From NCBI RefSeq assembly GCF_002252475.1, contig NZ_NNRK01000026.1:186001-250000 (forward strand): a DNA stretch of 64,000 nt. Direction: 5' to 3'. The translations under genes were made by a program, and so were the position numbers. Under the pieces are notes generated by a model. It searched no databases and was not told the origin of the DNA. It saw only the letters and a program-made list of their open reading frames with translations. Source of the stretch: Brucella rhizosphaerae (GTDB lineage: Bacteria > Pseudomonadota > Alphaproteobacteria > Rhizobiales > Rhizobiaceae). Shown here in pieces: positions 28,078-35,918 of this stretch. The first letter of the stretch is position 1. The number at the start of each line of letters is the position of its first letter.

Positions 28078-28836
28078 TCAGGGCTCACTTCTAACCCGCC
28101 TTATGAAGTACCAGAGGCCAACAGCGGTACATGCGAGCATGACGATTGCAAGCGCATATTGTACAGGCCCGTTGCCGGAAGCGATCGCTACTATGCCTGA
28201 TGCGGCACTGCCCAAAGTGCCAAGCGCTTCGGGGTGTTTTAGCACAGTACTAACGGCCGTATCGCTTTGGCGGGCTTTCGGCAGCGGGTCTGCGCTGGGT
28301 TCCGCAGGTTGAGTGACGGATGGTTTTGCCGCAAGCGCAAGTGCACGAGATCGGACACGCTCAACCCGTGCAAGCCAGCCACTGCCGAAGGTTGAAGCTG
28401 TGGACAATCCTCTCAGCCATGCGGCGCGCGCGTCGCATAGTGCATTGATGATCACGTCTGGTGAGTGATTGGAAAGCGCTACAATGGTTTGGTCGCCTAT
28501 GACACCATCTTCAGGTAAATTGACGATGCCCTGCAGTGCTTTTGCCGCCCTGCCTGGTCCCGAATTCACTGCGAAGTCGAAAACGGCATAGTCGATACCC
28601 GACGGAAGTTCGTCACCATCGATCTTGTCCCAGAACTGCTCTTGATAGATTTTCGTAGCTTCTGCCTGGCTTAGGTCCATTACATCTGACGTTGATATGG
28701 CATGTTTTCGCCATGCAGAGAGCGTCGCCATGGTAATTCCCATATTAGTGGCGCCGCCGGGGTCGCGTGGATCGTCAACATATCCGCCTTCTTCACTGAA
28801 AATATAAGGTATAACTTTACTGAAATTGATTTCCAT
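28078..28836 (-). CDS. GH108 family N-acetylmuramidase with C-terminal membrane segment
   Basis: 252 residues. N-terminal GH108 catalytic domain with SEEGGYVDDPRDPGGATNMGIT (catalytic Glu at residue 15 or 16), QFWDKIDGDELPSGIDYAVFDFAVNSG and a predicted peptidoglycan-binding part (EDGVIGDQTIVALS). A linker rich in Ala/Pro leads to a hydrophobic stretch near residues 220-245 ending in RRVRSEP. The domain is that of TtsA- and phage-type endolysins. It lies 6 kb outside the prophage, flanked by an AT-rich region, so it may be a domesticated lysin. No holin gene seen beside it. Confidence 0.85.
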   Translation of the reverse strand: MEINFSKVIPYIFSEEGGYVDDPRDPGGATNMGITMATLSAWRKHAISTSDVMDLSQAEATKIYQEQFWDKIDGDELPSGIDYAVFDFAVNSGPGRAAKALQGIVNLPEDGVIGDQTIVALSNHSPDVIINALCDARAAWLRGLSTASTFGSGWLARVERVRSRALALAAKPSVTQPAEPSADPLPKARQSDTAVSTVLKHPEALGTLGSAASGIVAIASGNGPVQYALAIVMLACTAVGLWYFIRRVRSEP

Positions 28837-29052
28837 TAATGAAACCCCTAATTTATATAATGAAAATATAAATAATACTCATTTTTCCTGATATTATACC
28901 GTACAGTAAGTAAATAATATTAATTTGTTTTGCGTTCGACGCAAGGAACGTTGCGTGAAGATACTTTCAACTGGAGCGTATTGGCTCTTGCGCAGCGCGC
29001 GCTGATGCGGCTTGATGCGGTTCTATAAAATACATTGGAATAGGCGCACAAA
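28837..29052. other. AT-rich region upstream of the muramidase gene
   Basis: 28850-28930 is strongly AT-rich, unlike the rest of the host section. No gene seen. It may contain the muramidase promoter and suggests that gene was acquired by transfer. Confidence 0.45.
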
Positions 29053-30069
29053 GTGACATCGGAAATATTTGGATATGCACCGGACGGGCAGGCGGTTCAT
29101 CGGCTCACAATCGCCAATGGTTCGCTTGAAGCAAAGATCATTACATGGGGCGCGGCCGTTCAGGATCTGCGCATGGAAGGGCATGATGCGCCATTGGTCA
29201 TCGGCTATCGCGATTTTGCCGATTACCCAGCGCATTCGCCTCATTTAGGTGCAATTGCGGGTCGCTTTTCCAACCGTATTCGCAATGCCCGCTTTGAGCT
29301 TGATGGAAAGACATACGACGTCGAGGCGAATTTTCAGGGAATTCATAATCTGCATGGTGGCAGCAAAGGTCTTGGAAATCGCGTCTGGAAAGTGACTGGT
29401 TCGGGATCCGATTTTGTAACACTCGCGACACTTGCAGCTGATGGCGAAATGGGTTTTCCCGGCAATCTCAATGTAAGCTGTACCTACATGCTGAATGCAA
29501 AGGGTACGTTGATTGTGCGTCTTGAAGCCGTGACAGACAAACCAACGGTCTGCAATCTTCTCCATCACAGCTATTTCAATCTGGATGATGGCGGCGAGAG
29601 CGATATTCTGGATCACCAGTTAAAGATCGAAGCCTATGCCTATATGCCTGTTGATGAGGCGCTGATTCCAGACGGGCGCATTCTGCCGGTCAAGGACACG
29701 CCTTATGATTTCCGCGATTTCCGCCCGATCCGTTTCGAGGAAGACGGCAAGCAGGTCGAATATGACAGCAATTTCTGTATGACGGCAGCACGTGGCCCTT
29801 TACGCCCCTGTGCGTCAGTTAAAGGTGCGCAAACTGGCATTCGACTTGATGTCGAGACGACAGAGCCGGGGCTGCAGTTTTATGCTGGAAACACAATGGC
29901 CAATGATTGCATTGGTTTGATGGGCAAGCCTTACGGCAAACATGCAGGTTTCTGTCTGGAGCCGCAGGTCTGGCCGGGATCGCTGGAATATTCTTATGTG
30001 CCGCAGGCAATCCTGCGTCCGGGCGAAGTTTACGCCCAGACGAGCCATTTCACCTTTAGGCGAGACTAG
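29053..30069 (+). CDS. galM: Aldose 1-epimerase
   Basis: 338 residues from GTG 29053. The active-site His lies in CNLLHHSYFNLDDGG and the Glu in FCLEPQVWPGSL. GAIAGRFSNRIRNARFELDG is the conserved N-terminal block. It interconverts alpha and beta anomers of sugars such as galactose or glucose. The next gene is a PfkB kinase on the opposite strand; two palindromic elements fill the gap. Confidence 0.93.
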   Translation: MTSEIFGYAPDGQAVHRLTIANGSLEAKIITWGAAVQDLRMEGHDAPLVIGYRDFADYPAHSPHLGAIAGRFSNRIRNARFELDGKTYDVEANFQGIHNLHGGSKGLGNRVWKVTGSGSDFVTLATLAADGEMGFPGNLNVSCTYMLNAKGTLIVRLEAVTDKPTVCNLLHHSYFNLDDGGESDILDHQLKIEAYAYMPVDEALIPDGRILPVKDTPYDFRDFRPIRFEEDGKQVEYDSNFCMTAARGPLRPCASVKGAQTGIRLDVETTEPGLQFYAGNTMANDCIGLMGKPYGKHAGFCLEPQVWPGSLEYSYVPQAILRPGEVYAQTSHFTFRRD

Positions 30070-30141
30070 TGGATTGAATTTGACGTTTGAATCCCGACTG
30101 ACACAAATGCAGTTTCGAACGTCAAATTTGAAAAATCCACT
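30065..30141. repeat. Palindromic intergenic element A
   Basis: Begins ACTAGTGGATTGAATTTGACG and its partner TTCGAACGTCAAATTTGAA ... ATCCACT ends at 30141, giving long imperfect inverted arms around a loop of about 20 bases. It overlaps the galM stop. Confidence 0.7.
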
Positions 30142-30155
30142 CGATTCATAAGCTT

Positions 30156-30233
30156 ACTAGTGGTCCTTTTGATTCCGACATTTGTCCAACGCCTGTAACC
30201 GAGGGATGCAAATGTCGGAATCAGACCACTAGT
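30156..30233. repeat. Palindromic intergenic element B
   Basis: ACTAGTGGTC ... GATTCCGACATTTG pairs with CAAATGTCGGAATC ... GACCACTAGT at the other end. Nearly perfect arms of about 28 bases, starting with the same ACTAGTGG as element A and ending one base before the kinase stop. Confidence 0.75.
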
Positions 30234-31151
30234 CTATTTCAGGTACGCGGCGCGCGCAGTTTCCATTGGAGCAAGCGCGCCGCGAATTTCCACCACGCGA
30301 GCGGCAACTGCGTGTGCTTTACGTGCAGCCTCAATGGGCGACAGGCCTTCAATGCGCGCAGCAAGATAACCGCCGTTAAAGCTGTCACCGGCACCAGTCG
30401 TATCAATTGCATTGGCTTTTACCGATGGAACGAGGGTCTGCTCTCCGTCTGCAATAATGAGCACAGGCTCGGTGCCGTCCTTGACGACGATTTCCTTTAC
30501 GCCCAGACCGGCAAGTCTTTCTGCACAGGCTTGTGCGGTCTCATCACCAAACAGAGCTTGTTCATCGGGGAAGGTCGGCAGCGCGATATCGGCGACCTGC
30601 ATGGCTTCAGTGATGATCTTCTTCGCCACTTCACGATCAGGCCAGAGTTGATGCCGGAAATTTGGATCAAATGCGATTCGTGCGCCGTCCGCGCGGCATT
30701 CGCGCAGGATTTCAAACAGAGTTTCGCGATGTTCCGGGAAGACGATGGCGATGGAAATACCCGAAAAATAGATCATGTCGCGGCCAGTCAGGCTGGCTTT
30801 CAAGGCATTTCGGTCGCTTGCAAGGCGTCTTGCCGCCGCATCGCTACGCCAATAGGTGAAGGAACGTTCCGCGCCGTTAAGTGTGATTGCATAAAGCCCC
30901 GGATGGACGCCCTTGATAATGGGGCTGTGGGCAATGCCAATACCATTCGATGTAAGGAAGGTGCGCTGCTTTTGCGAGAAATCGTCTTCGCCGAATGCGC
31001 TGACATATTCAACAGGATAGGATTGATCTGTCAGGGCGCGCATGTACCAGGCGGTATTGAGTGTGTCGCCGGCATATCCCATGCGCCATTGATCGTCGCC
31101 ATTGCCTGAAAGCTCGATCATGCACTCACCGATCGACGCAAAACCACCCAT
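30234..31151 (-). CDS. kdgK: PfkB family sugar kinase, 2-dehydro-3-deoxygluconokinase-like
   Basis: 305 residues from ATG 31151, preceded by GAGGAG at seven bases; the longer frame to 31223 is rejected. PfkB features: GYAGDTLNTAWYMRAL for sugar binding, ISGISIAI-like core, and the ATP/catalytic block DTTGAGDSFNGGYLAARIEG, where the Asp is the base. SFTYWRSDAAARRLASD is typical of KDG kinases. It would phosphorylate 2-keto-3-deoxygluconate. Substrate is by similarity only. Confidence 0.8.
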   Translation of the reverse strand: MGGFASIGECMIELSGNGDDQWRMGYAGDTLNTAWYMRALTDQSYPVEYVSAFGEDDFSQKQRTFLTSNGIGIAHSPIIKGVHPGLYAITLNGAERSFTYWRSDAAARRLASDRNALKASLTGRDMIYFSGISIAIVFPEHRETLFEILRECRADGARIAFDPNFRHQLWPDREVAKKIITEAMQVADIALPTFPDEQALFGDETAQACAERLAGLGVKEIVVKDGTEPVLIIADGEQTLVPSVKANAIDTTGAGDSFNGGYLAARIEGLSPIEAARKAHAVAARVVEIRGALAPMETARAAYLK

Positions 31152-31187
31152 AGTCATCTCCTCAGTTTTATCCGGAAGTACGCCTAC

Positions 31188-31256
31188 AGCATCGGCCCAA
31201 AAATCGGTATCGATTTTTGGCAAACACGATGCGTAGATTAAATGGTTCAGAGCGTG
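31188..31256. repeat. Short palindromic repeat near the kinase promoter
   Basis: CCAAAAATCG (31198-31207) and CGATTTTTGG (31212-31221) flank GTAT; a Bru-RS-like GAGCG tail follows at 31250. It sits between the kinase and the DUF1045 gene. Confidence 0.5.
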
Positions 31257-31386
31257 CTTGTGTAGCGCCCAACATGGAGCCCGGCGCTCTATACGAATTT
31301 GCCGTGATGTAAAATCCTGTTGTCATCTACCTTTTATCGACTTGCCACATTCCCCGTGTAACGATCCCGCCAAGAGAGGAATCACT

Positions 31387-32118
31387 ATGCGTTACGCGAT
31401 TTATTTCACGCCGCCTTCAGGCGATGCGCTTTTGAAAGTTGCCGCCAACTGGCTTGGGCGATGTGCGTTTAGCGGCGAACCGGTCAAAGTGCCTGCGATT
31501 CGCACGCTTGCAGCCGAAGATATCGTCGCACTGACCGAGGAGCCGCGTCGCTATGGTTTTCATGGGACGCTGAAAGCACCTTTTCGACTGGACGAGACCT
31601 ATCAGGAAAGCGATCTGCTTTCCGCTCTGATGTATTTTGCTTCATCAAGTGCACCATTCGTCATTCCACGTCTGAAATTGCAGGGCATAGGCCCGTTCTT
31701 TGCACTCGTACCGGAAGAGCCGGTGGCTGAGCTCAATCAGCTCGCCAATGACGTGGTCGTTTCGTTCGACAGATTCCGTGCGCCCTTGCGAGACGCAGAA
31801 ATTGCCAAGCGTCGTCCGGACCGGCTCAGCGAAGCTCAGCGTCAGAACCTTGATCGCTGGGGCTACCCCTATGTTTTCGATGAGTTTCGTTTTCATATGA
31901 CGCTGACCGGACCCGTCGATGAAAAGCAGCGCCCGCATGTTGAACGTGTGCTTGATGACTTTTTTGCGCCTGTTCTGGATGACCCGGTCGAGGTCGCTAA
32001 TCTGGCGCTCTTTGTAGAGCCTGAAAAAGGTGCACCATTCGAGATTCATTCGCTGCATCCGATGACTGGTGGTACTAAGGTGTCAAAACGGTCCTCACGG
32101 GCTGTGGGAAGGCCTTGA
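31387..32118 (+). CDS. DUF1045 phosphonate-metabolism-linked 2H-phosphoesterase-like protein
   Basis: 243 residues from ATG 31387 (GAGAGGAA upstream). Two HxTx motifs, YGFHGTLKAPF and RFHMTLTGP, mark the 2H phosphoesterase fold. The DUF1045 family is found with C-P lyase genes. Here it is directly upstream of phnM with a three-base gap. It may process a phosphoribosyl intermediate of phosphonate breakdown; the reaction is not established from sequence. Confidence 0.87.
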   Translation: MRYAIYFTPPSGDALLKVAANWLGRCAFSGEPVKVPAIRTLAAEDIVALTEEPRRYGFHGTLKAPFRLDETYQESDLLSALMYFASSSAPFVIPRLKLQGIGPFFALVPEEPVAELNQLANDVVVSFDRFRAPLRDAEIAKRRPDRLSEAQRQNLDRWGYPYVFDEFRFHMTLTGPVDEKQRPHVERVLDDFFAPVLDDPVEVANLALFVEPEKGAPFEIHSLHPMTGGTKVSKRSSRAVGRP

Positions 32119-32121
32119 GGG

Positions 32122-33261
32122 ATGACCACGGAAACAGTTCTTAAAAATGCAAATATTGTTCTGCCTGACGAAGTAATCAGCGGAACGGTTAAAATCATTG
32201 ATGGTATTATCGTCGATATTTCTTCTACCTCGTCCGTGTCCGGTGAGGATATGGAAGGAGACTATCTGACACCGGGGCTGGTCGAATTACATACTGACCA
32301 TCTCGAAGGTCATTATGCTCCACGCCCGAAAGTACGCTGGAACCCGATTGCTGCTGTTCAGGCACATGATGCTCAGATTGCAGCTTCTGGTATCACGACG
32401 GTTTTTGATGCCTTGCGGATTGGCTTCGATGATGAAGCACAGACGGGTATTGATGATATGCGCAAGCTCTCATCCGCAATTGCTGAAGGGCGCGAGGCCG
32501 GACGGCTGCGCGCTGACCATTTTCTGCATTTGCGTTGCGAAGTTTCAGCACCTGATTGCCTGAGCGCTTTCGAGCGTTTTGGTGTGCATCCGCTGGTCAA
32601 ACTGGTTTCATTGATGGATCACGCACCCGGACAGCGTCAGTTCACGGATATTGAGACCTATAAGTCCTACTACATGAGCAAGCTCAGAGTGACGGAAGAG
32701 GAATTCATACGCTATTGCGAAAAGCGTATGGGTCAATCTCAGCAATATTCAGCTCCGACCCGCACGGCTATTGCCCATGCCTGCATTGAACGCGGGATTG
32801 TATTGGCGAGCCATGATGATGCCACAGCGGGTCACGTCGCAGAAGCAAGTGTACAGGGAATCCGTGTCGCTGAGTTTCCGACGACGCATCTGGCTGCCAA
32901 GGCATCTAAGGAAGCGGGTATGTCAGTCCTGATGGGCGCACCCAATGTAGTGCGTGGCGGATCGCATTCCGGGAATGTTTCGGCGCGCGAATTGGCCGAA
33001 GCCGGTCATCTCGACATTATCTCGTCTGATTATATCCCGGCAAGCATGATGCAATCGGCATTCTTCATGGCTGATGTGATGGAGCAAATTACGCTGCCGC
33101 AGGCGATCAAGCTGGTTTCCAGCAATCCGGCAAAAGCTGTTGGCCTTTCGGATCGCGGAGAAATTGCGATTGGAAAACGTGGTGATCTTGTGCGTGTGCA
33201 GATCGCCGAGCACGTTCCGATCATCCGCACAGTCTGGCGCGAAGGACGACGCGTGATTTAA
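32122..33261 (+). CDS. phnM: Alpha-D-ribose 1-methylphosphonate 5-triphosphate diphosphatase PhnM
   Basis: 379 residues, amidohydrolase fold. Metal ligands in PGLVELHTDHLEGHYAPRPKVRW, then HLRCEVSAPDC, ASHDDATAGHV and the late IISSDYIPASMM block. It removes diphosphate from the methylphosphonate nucleotide in the C-P lyase route. The core C-P lyase genes phnG-L are not in this window, so the pair with DUF1045 appears split from them. A hairpin follows. Confidence 0.93.
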   Translation: MTTETVLKNANIVLPDEVISGTVKIIDGIIVDISSTSSVSGEDMEGDYLTPGLVELHTDHLEGHYAPRPKVRWNPIAAVQAHDAQIAASGITTVFDALRIGFDDEAQTGIDDMRKLSSAIAEGREAGRLRADHFLHLRCEVSAPDCLSAFERFGVHPLVKLVSLMDHAPGQRQFTDIETYKSYYMSKLRVTEEEFIRYCEKRMGQSQQYSAPTRTAIAHACIERGIVLASHDDATAGHVAEASVQGIRVAEFPTTHLAAKASKEAGMSVLMGAPNVVRGGSHSGNVSARELAEAGHLDIISSDYIPASMMQSAFFMADVMEQITLPQAIKLVSSNPAKAVGLSDRGEIAIGKRGDLVRVQIAEHVPIIRTVWREGRRVI

Positions 33262-33275
33262 CTTATGTAATGCCT

Positions 33276-33302
33276 TGTCAGAGCGCTACAGGCGCTCTGA
33301 CA
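33276..33302 (+). terminator. Terminator downstream of phnM
   Basis: TCAGAGCGC and GCGCTCTGA flank TACAG, followed by CATCAGTTTTCTT. On the other strand it also precedes the end of the HAD gene. Confidence 0.75.
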
Positions 33303-33320
33303 TCAGTTTTCTTAATTGTA

Positions 33321-33995
33321 TCAGGCAGAAGCATCTGCCAGCGACAGAACGCCGGTTTCACCATCTACGGACAGTTTAAACTCGCGATAGCTGTTGATGC
33401 TTCTATGCGATGTTTCGGGCGAATGGGGATGCGTTGCCGTTACCACAACGACGCTTGCTCCCGCTGTTTCACCGGCAACAATACCAGCGGGTGCATCTTC
33501 AAAAACGAGACAGTTGTGCGGGTCAAAACCCAGCCTCTTTGCACCAAGCTGAAAGCATTCAGGGCTTGGTTTGCCGCGTTCCACATCCTCAGCGGAAACA
33601 ATTGTCTTCGGCATTGGCAACCCAGCGGCCTGCAAACGCCGGCGCGCCAGTTCGATGGGTGCCGAGGTAACGATTGCCCAACGGTCTTCCGGCAGTGCAT
33701 TGAGGAAATCCAGCACGCCTTCGATTGGTACAATGCCATCCAGATCAGCCATTTCCGCATCAAGCAGGATCTTGGCCTCGGTGTCTGGATCAAGATGCGG
33801 TAGGCCCAGTCTGCGCACGGTATCGACGGCACGCACGCCGTGAATGGTCGGAACGAATGTGACCGGATCAATGCCATGACGGATCGCCCATTCGCCCCAT
33901 ACCCGCTCAGTTGCAGCGATAGAACTTAGCACTGTGCCGTCCATATCGAACAGAAAAGCGTCGAATGTTTTGTTGAAGGGAGATAGGTCGGTCAA
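33321..33995 (-). CDS. HAD-IA family phosphatase
   Basis: 224 residues. Nucleophile Asp17 and Asp19 in FLFDMDGTVL; WAIVTSAPIELARRRL is motif II, and GKPSPECFQLGAKRLG ... CLVFEDAPAG holds motifs III and IV. Sequence is of the beta-phosphoglucomutase / glycerol- or sugar-phosphatase type. Substrate cannot be assigned. Last host gene before the prophage. Confidence 0.9.
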   Translation of the reverse strand: MTDLSPFNKTFDAFLFDMDGTVLSSIAATERVWGEWAIRHGIDPVTFVPTIHGVRAVDTVRRLGLPHLDPDTEAKILLDAEMADLDGIVPIEGVLDFLNALPEDRWAIVTSAPIELARRRLQAAGLPMPKTIVSAEDVERGKPSPECFQLGAKRLGFDPHNCLVFEDAPAGIVAGETAGASVVVVTATHPHSPETSHRSINSYREFKLSVDGETGVLSLADASA

Positions 33996-34320
33996 AATGA
34001 AGATCCTCGAATTTTAAGGCCAGAAACGGAAGCCAGAATCAGGTGGGCGTGTTCGGTTTTGATCTTAATGCGGAAAATTGGCTAAAGTCACAGTATTCAA
34101 CACAATGATTGTCGTTGACTGCCTTTGCGTCTGCCACACCGTGAAAAATCAAATATGCTTCTTATATTGAAAAGCTTGGCCCACTCGACAAAACTTGATC
34201 ATTTGCTTCGTTTATGGCTTTTTGCGCCACTTGATGCAGCGCGTTTTACCTCGAGCCATACAGGTCGCCAGACATTGGTCGAAAACTTGGATGAATCGCA
34301 TTCTCAGGATTGTTGTGTAA
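33996..34320. other. Region between the HAD gene and dusA
   Basis: About 325 bases without a gene; a short open frame at 34125-34328 overlaps the dusA start and has no homology that I recognise. Should contain the dusA promoter; AGGA at about 34306 precedes dusA. Confidence 0.5.
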
Positions 34321-34407
34321 ATGACTGAAATAAAAAATAAAAACCGCAACTATCCGGATCATCGGTTCTCGGTCGCACCTATGCTCGATGGGGTATTGTT
34401 TTTTTAA
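34321..34407 (+). pseudogene. dusA: dusA 5' fragment split by prophage insertion
   Basis: From ATG 34321 the frame reads MTEIKNKNRNYPDHRFSVAP, then MLDGVLFF and a stop at 34405-34407. HRFSVAPMxD is the N-terminal motif of tRNA-dihydrouridine synthase A, where a functional gene continues with the FMN-binding TDRHCR block. Here the homology stops after Asp23 (codon 34387-34389) and phage sequence follows. dusA is a known integration target of prophages. The rest of the gene, possibly with a phage-supplied 5' end, should lie at the right junction outside this window. Confidence 0.85.
34355..34392. other. Predicted attL core in dusA
   Basis: The conserved dusA codons for HRFSVAPM and following Asp cover 34360-34389, then dusA identity is lost. 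The crossover must lie in or just before this stretch. Exact core length needs the right end of the prophage for comparison. Confidence 0.6.
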
Positions 34408-34447
34408 AAGTGATTGTTATTCAAATCGTTATACGAACGGTATATGC

Positions 34448-34475
34448 GATGTTGTACCGATAACGGTACAACATC
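34448..34475. terminator. Strong hairpin at the prophage left end
   Basis: GATGTTGTACCG (34448-34459) and CGGTACAACATC (34464-34475) flank ATAA: a perfect 12-base stem covering the stop codon of the PrtN-like gene. There is no T-run in the leftward direction. A second small palindrome ATACgaacGGTAT lies at about 34430-34442. It could end the leftward early transcript and stop dusA transcription, or be part of the attachment region. Confidence 0.55.
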
Positions 34476-34734
34476 AGCCGTGAAATTGTTTGTATTCGCG
34501 CATTGCAGCGGTTCGACGGTCATCCAAATAGGACGCTAGATCGTTGATGTGGACGCCTTTTGCGGCCTTCTGGCTTTCTTCAATCCGTACAAGTGGGATT
34601 TTAATATCGCCGCAAGTTACCTTGCGGACGAATTTTTCGGGCGTTAGGTGAGGGAAGTAATCACGGCAAAGATCATCGACGGGAATGATTGCTTTGCCGC
34701 TGTATTGAGCCATTAGAAGGAAAGCGGTGTTCAT
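34474..34734 (-). CDS. PrtN-like (pyocin activator family) protein, possible excisionase
   Basis: 86 residues, MNTAFLLMAQYSGKAIIPVDDLCRDYFPHLTPEKFVRKVTCGDI, full match in pattern to the PrtN family (PF11112). PrtN activates pyocin genes in Pseudomonas, but in prophages of alphaproteobacteria the family often sits beside the integrase, as Xis-like DNA-binding proteins do. Here it is the terminal gene next to attL. It overlaps the methyltransferase start by four bases. DNA-binding role likely, excisionase role inferred. Confidence 0.8.
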   Translation of the reverse strand: MNTAFLLMAQYSGKAIIPVDDLCRDYFPHLTPEKFVRKVTCGDIKIPLVRIEESQKAAKGVHINDLASYLDDRRTAAMREYKQFHG

Positions 34735-35213
34735 TTCAGCACCTCGGAAGGCTTAAGAAAACAGATCCAATGAGTGTTGGCCTGCTTGCCGGAAACGTGA
34801 CCGACAACTGGCGGCACATCCGTGAGGGCGAGGATTTCCCGCACCTTGATCTGCGTTTCGTTCCATTTGAAAATCAGTGTGCCGTGTGGTTTCAGGACGC
34901 GGAAAGCCTCGGCAAATCCCTCACGCAGATCATCGCGCCATGTCTCGCGGTTCAATGCACCATATTTTGCGCGCAACCAGCTTCTCTCACCGGCATTGAC
35001 CAGATGCGGCGGATCAAAGACGGCAAGGCTGAATGTCTCGTCGTCAAACGGCAGGTTGCGGAAGTCGATAATGCGGTCTGGTGAAATGATCAGCTCGCGG
35101 CCGTCGCAAAGGACGTGACTTTCTTCACGAATATCGCCGAAGACAGCCCGGTTATCCTTCTTGTCGAACCAGAACATGCGAGATCCGCAGCACATGTCGA
35201 GAATAGGCTTCAT
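34731..35213 (-). CDS. Phage class I SAM-dependent methyltransferase
   Basis: 160 residues with LDMCCGSRMFWFD (a motif I variant), the acidic motif FGDIRE and a DPPHL catalytic-type motif as in N6-adenine/N4-cytosine methylases. It is short and lacks a target-recognition domain. DPPH suggests amino-group methylation, perhaps of DNA to evade restriction or of RNA. Overlaps both neighbours by four bases, so it is part of the leftward early operon. Confidence 0.75.
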   Translation of the reverse strand: MKPILDMCCGSRMFWFDKKDNRAVFGDIREESHVLCDGRELIISPDRIIDFRNLPFDDETFSLAVFDPPHLVNAGERSWLRAKYGALNRETWRDDLREGFAEAFRVLKPHGTLIFKWNETQIKVREILALTDVPPVVGHVSGKQANTHWICFLKPSEVLK

Positions 35214-35635
35214 GTGTATGCCCTCACGCTGGATATTTTCAAAAACTCACGGAACGGAATGTCGCCCGCGTCCGAAACCTCTAGAAAGACATTGTACCGG
35301 GCAGCGGCGCGCGACTTGGCTACTACAATCTTCGACCATTCCCAGTACGACACGACGAAAACCTTATTGTCTGGCAACCGTTTCAGATGATCGGCGAGAG
35401 CATGACGGCCAAGGTCTGTGACGGCGAAGAACGCCATGTCGCCGTTCTGTCCGCTTTTCCGCCAGTTCGGGGATCTGGAAAACTTATTCGCTAAGTCGGT
35501 GTCCACGTCCGTTGCGAAGTGGTTCCGGGACGTTTCCTTGAGCGGGAATGTCGGACGGCCCAAGGCATGGTCTATATGGTCGATCGCTTTGTCTTTGAGG
35601 TATCGATTGACGGTAGGATTATCAATGATGATCAT
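35210..35635 (-). CDS. Unknown phage early protein
   Basis: 141 residues: MIIIDNPTVNRYLKDKAIDHIDHALGRP, then VTDLGRHALADHLKRLPDNKVFVVSYWEWSKIVVAKSRAAARYNVFLEVSDAGDIPFREFLKISSVR. Basic and mixed alpha/beta, no membrane segment. I do not recognise it. It overlaps the 23-codon gene upstream (ATGA) and the methyltransferase downstream, so translation is coupled. Confidence 0.7.
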   Translation of the reverse strand: MIIIDNPTVNRYLKDKAIDHIDHALGRPTFPLKETSRNHFATDVDTDLANKFSRSPNWRKSGQNGDMAFFAVTDLGRHALADHLKRLPDNKVFVVSYWEWSKIVVAKSRAAARYNVFLEVSDAGDIPFREFLKISSVRAYT

Positions 35636-35703
35636 GCCGCGACCTCAAGCTTGCCGTAGATCGTATGGGGCCCGGCGTTGTGCCATTCGACCGTCACTTT
35701 CAT
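35632..35703 (-). CDS. Small phage protein (23 residues)
   Basis: From ATG 35703 the frame gives MKVTVEWHNAGPHTIYGKLE and three more residues. GAGGTGA lies seven bases upstream and the stop overlaps the next start as ATGA, so it fits the tight packing of this operon. Too short to classify; real translation is likely but unproven. Confidence 0.5.
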   Translation of the reverse strand: MKVTVEWHNAGPHTIYGKLEVAA

Positions 35704-35713
35704 GGCCGTCACC

Positions 35714-35902
35714 TCAGGTCACTTGAAGTTCTTGCAGCATGCGCATCACGAACGGTTCGAGATCGGAGGCGGACATATAAACGACCTCGCGCGTCGATCC
35801 TCCACAGCCATCAGACACTTCAGCTGTGACGGTCTCGCTGCGTAACGCGTATTCGATTGCATAACGGATTTCGGTTTCGGTAGGCTTTGCTTTGGTCGTC
35901 AT
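35714..35902 (-). CDS. Unknown small phage protein
   Basis: 62 residues, MTTKAKPTETEIRYAIEYALRSETVTAEVSDGCGGSTREVVYMSASDLEPFVMRMLQELQVT. Acidic, helical at both ends, no known family. Lies between the sliding clamp gene and the 23-residue gene with short gaps, in the leftward early operon. Confidence 0.6.
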   Translation of the reverse strand: MTTKAKPTETEIRYAIEYALRSETVTAEVSDGCGGSTREVVYMSASDLEPFVMRMLQELQVT

Positions 35903-35918
35903 GGTTTCCGCGCTCCTA

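Noticed and set aside
34125-34328. 67-codon plus-strand frame before the prophage
   Set aside because: It overlaps the dusA start, has no ribosome site and no recognisable sequence; the dusA reading frame explains the region better.
34448-34475. Perfect hairpin considered as a CRISPR-like or tRNA structure
   Set aside because: Single copy with no spacers, no cloverleaf and no CCA; best seen as a terminator or part of the att region.
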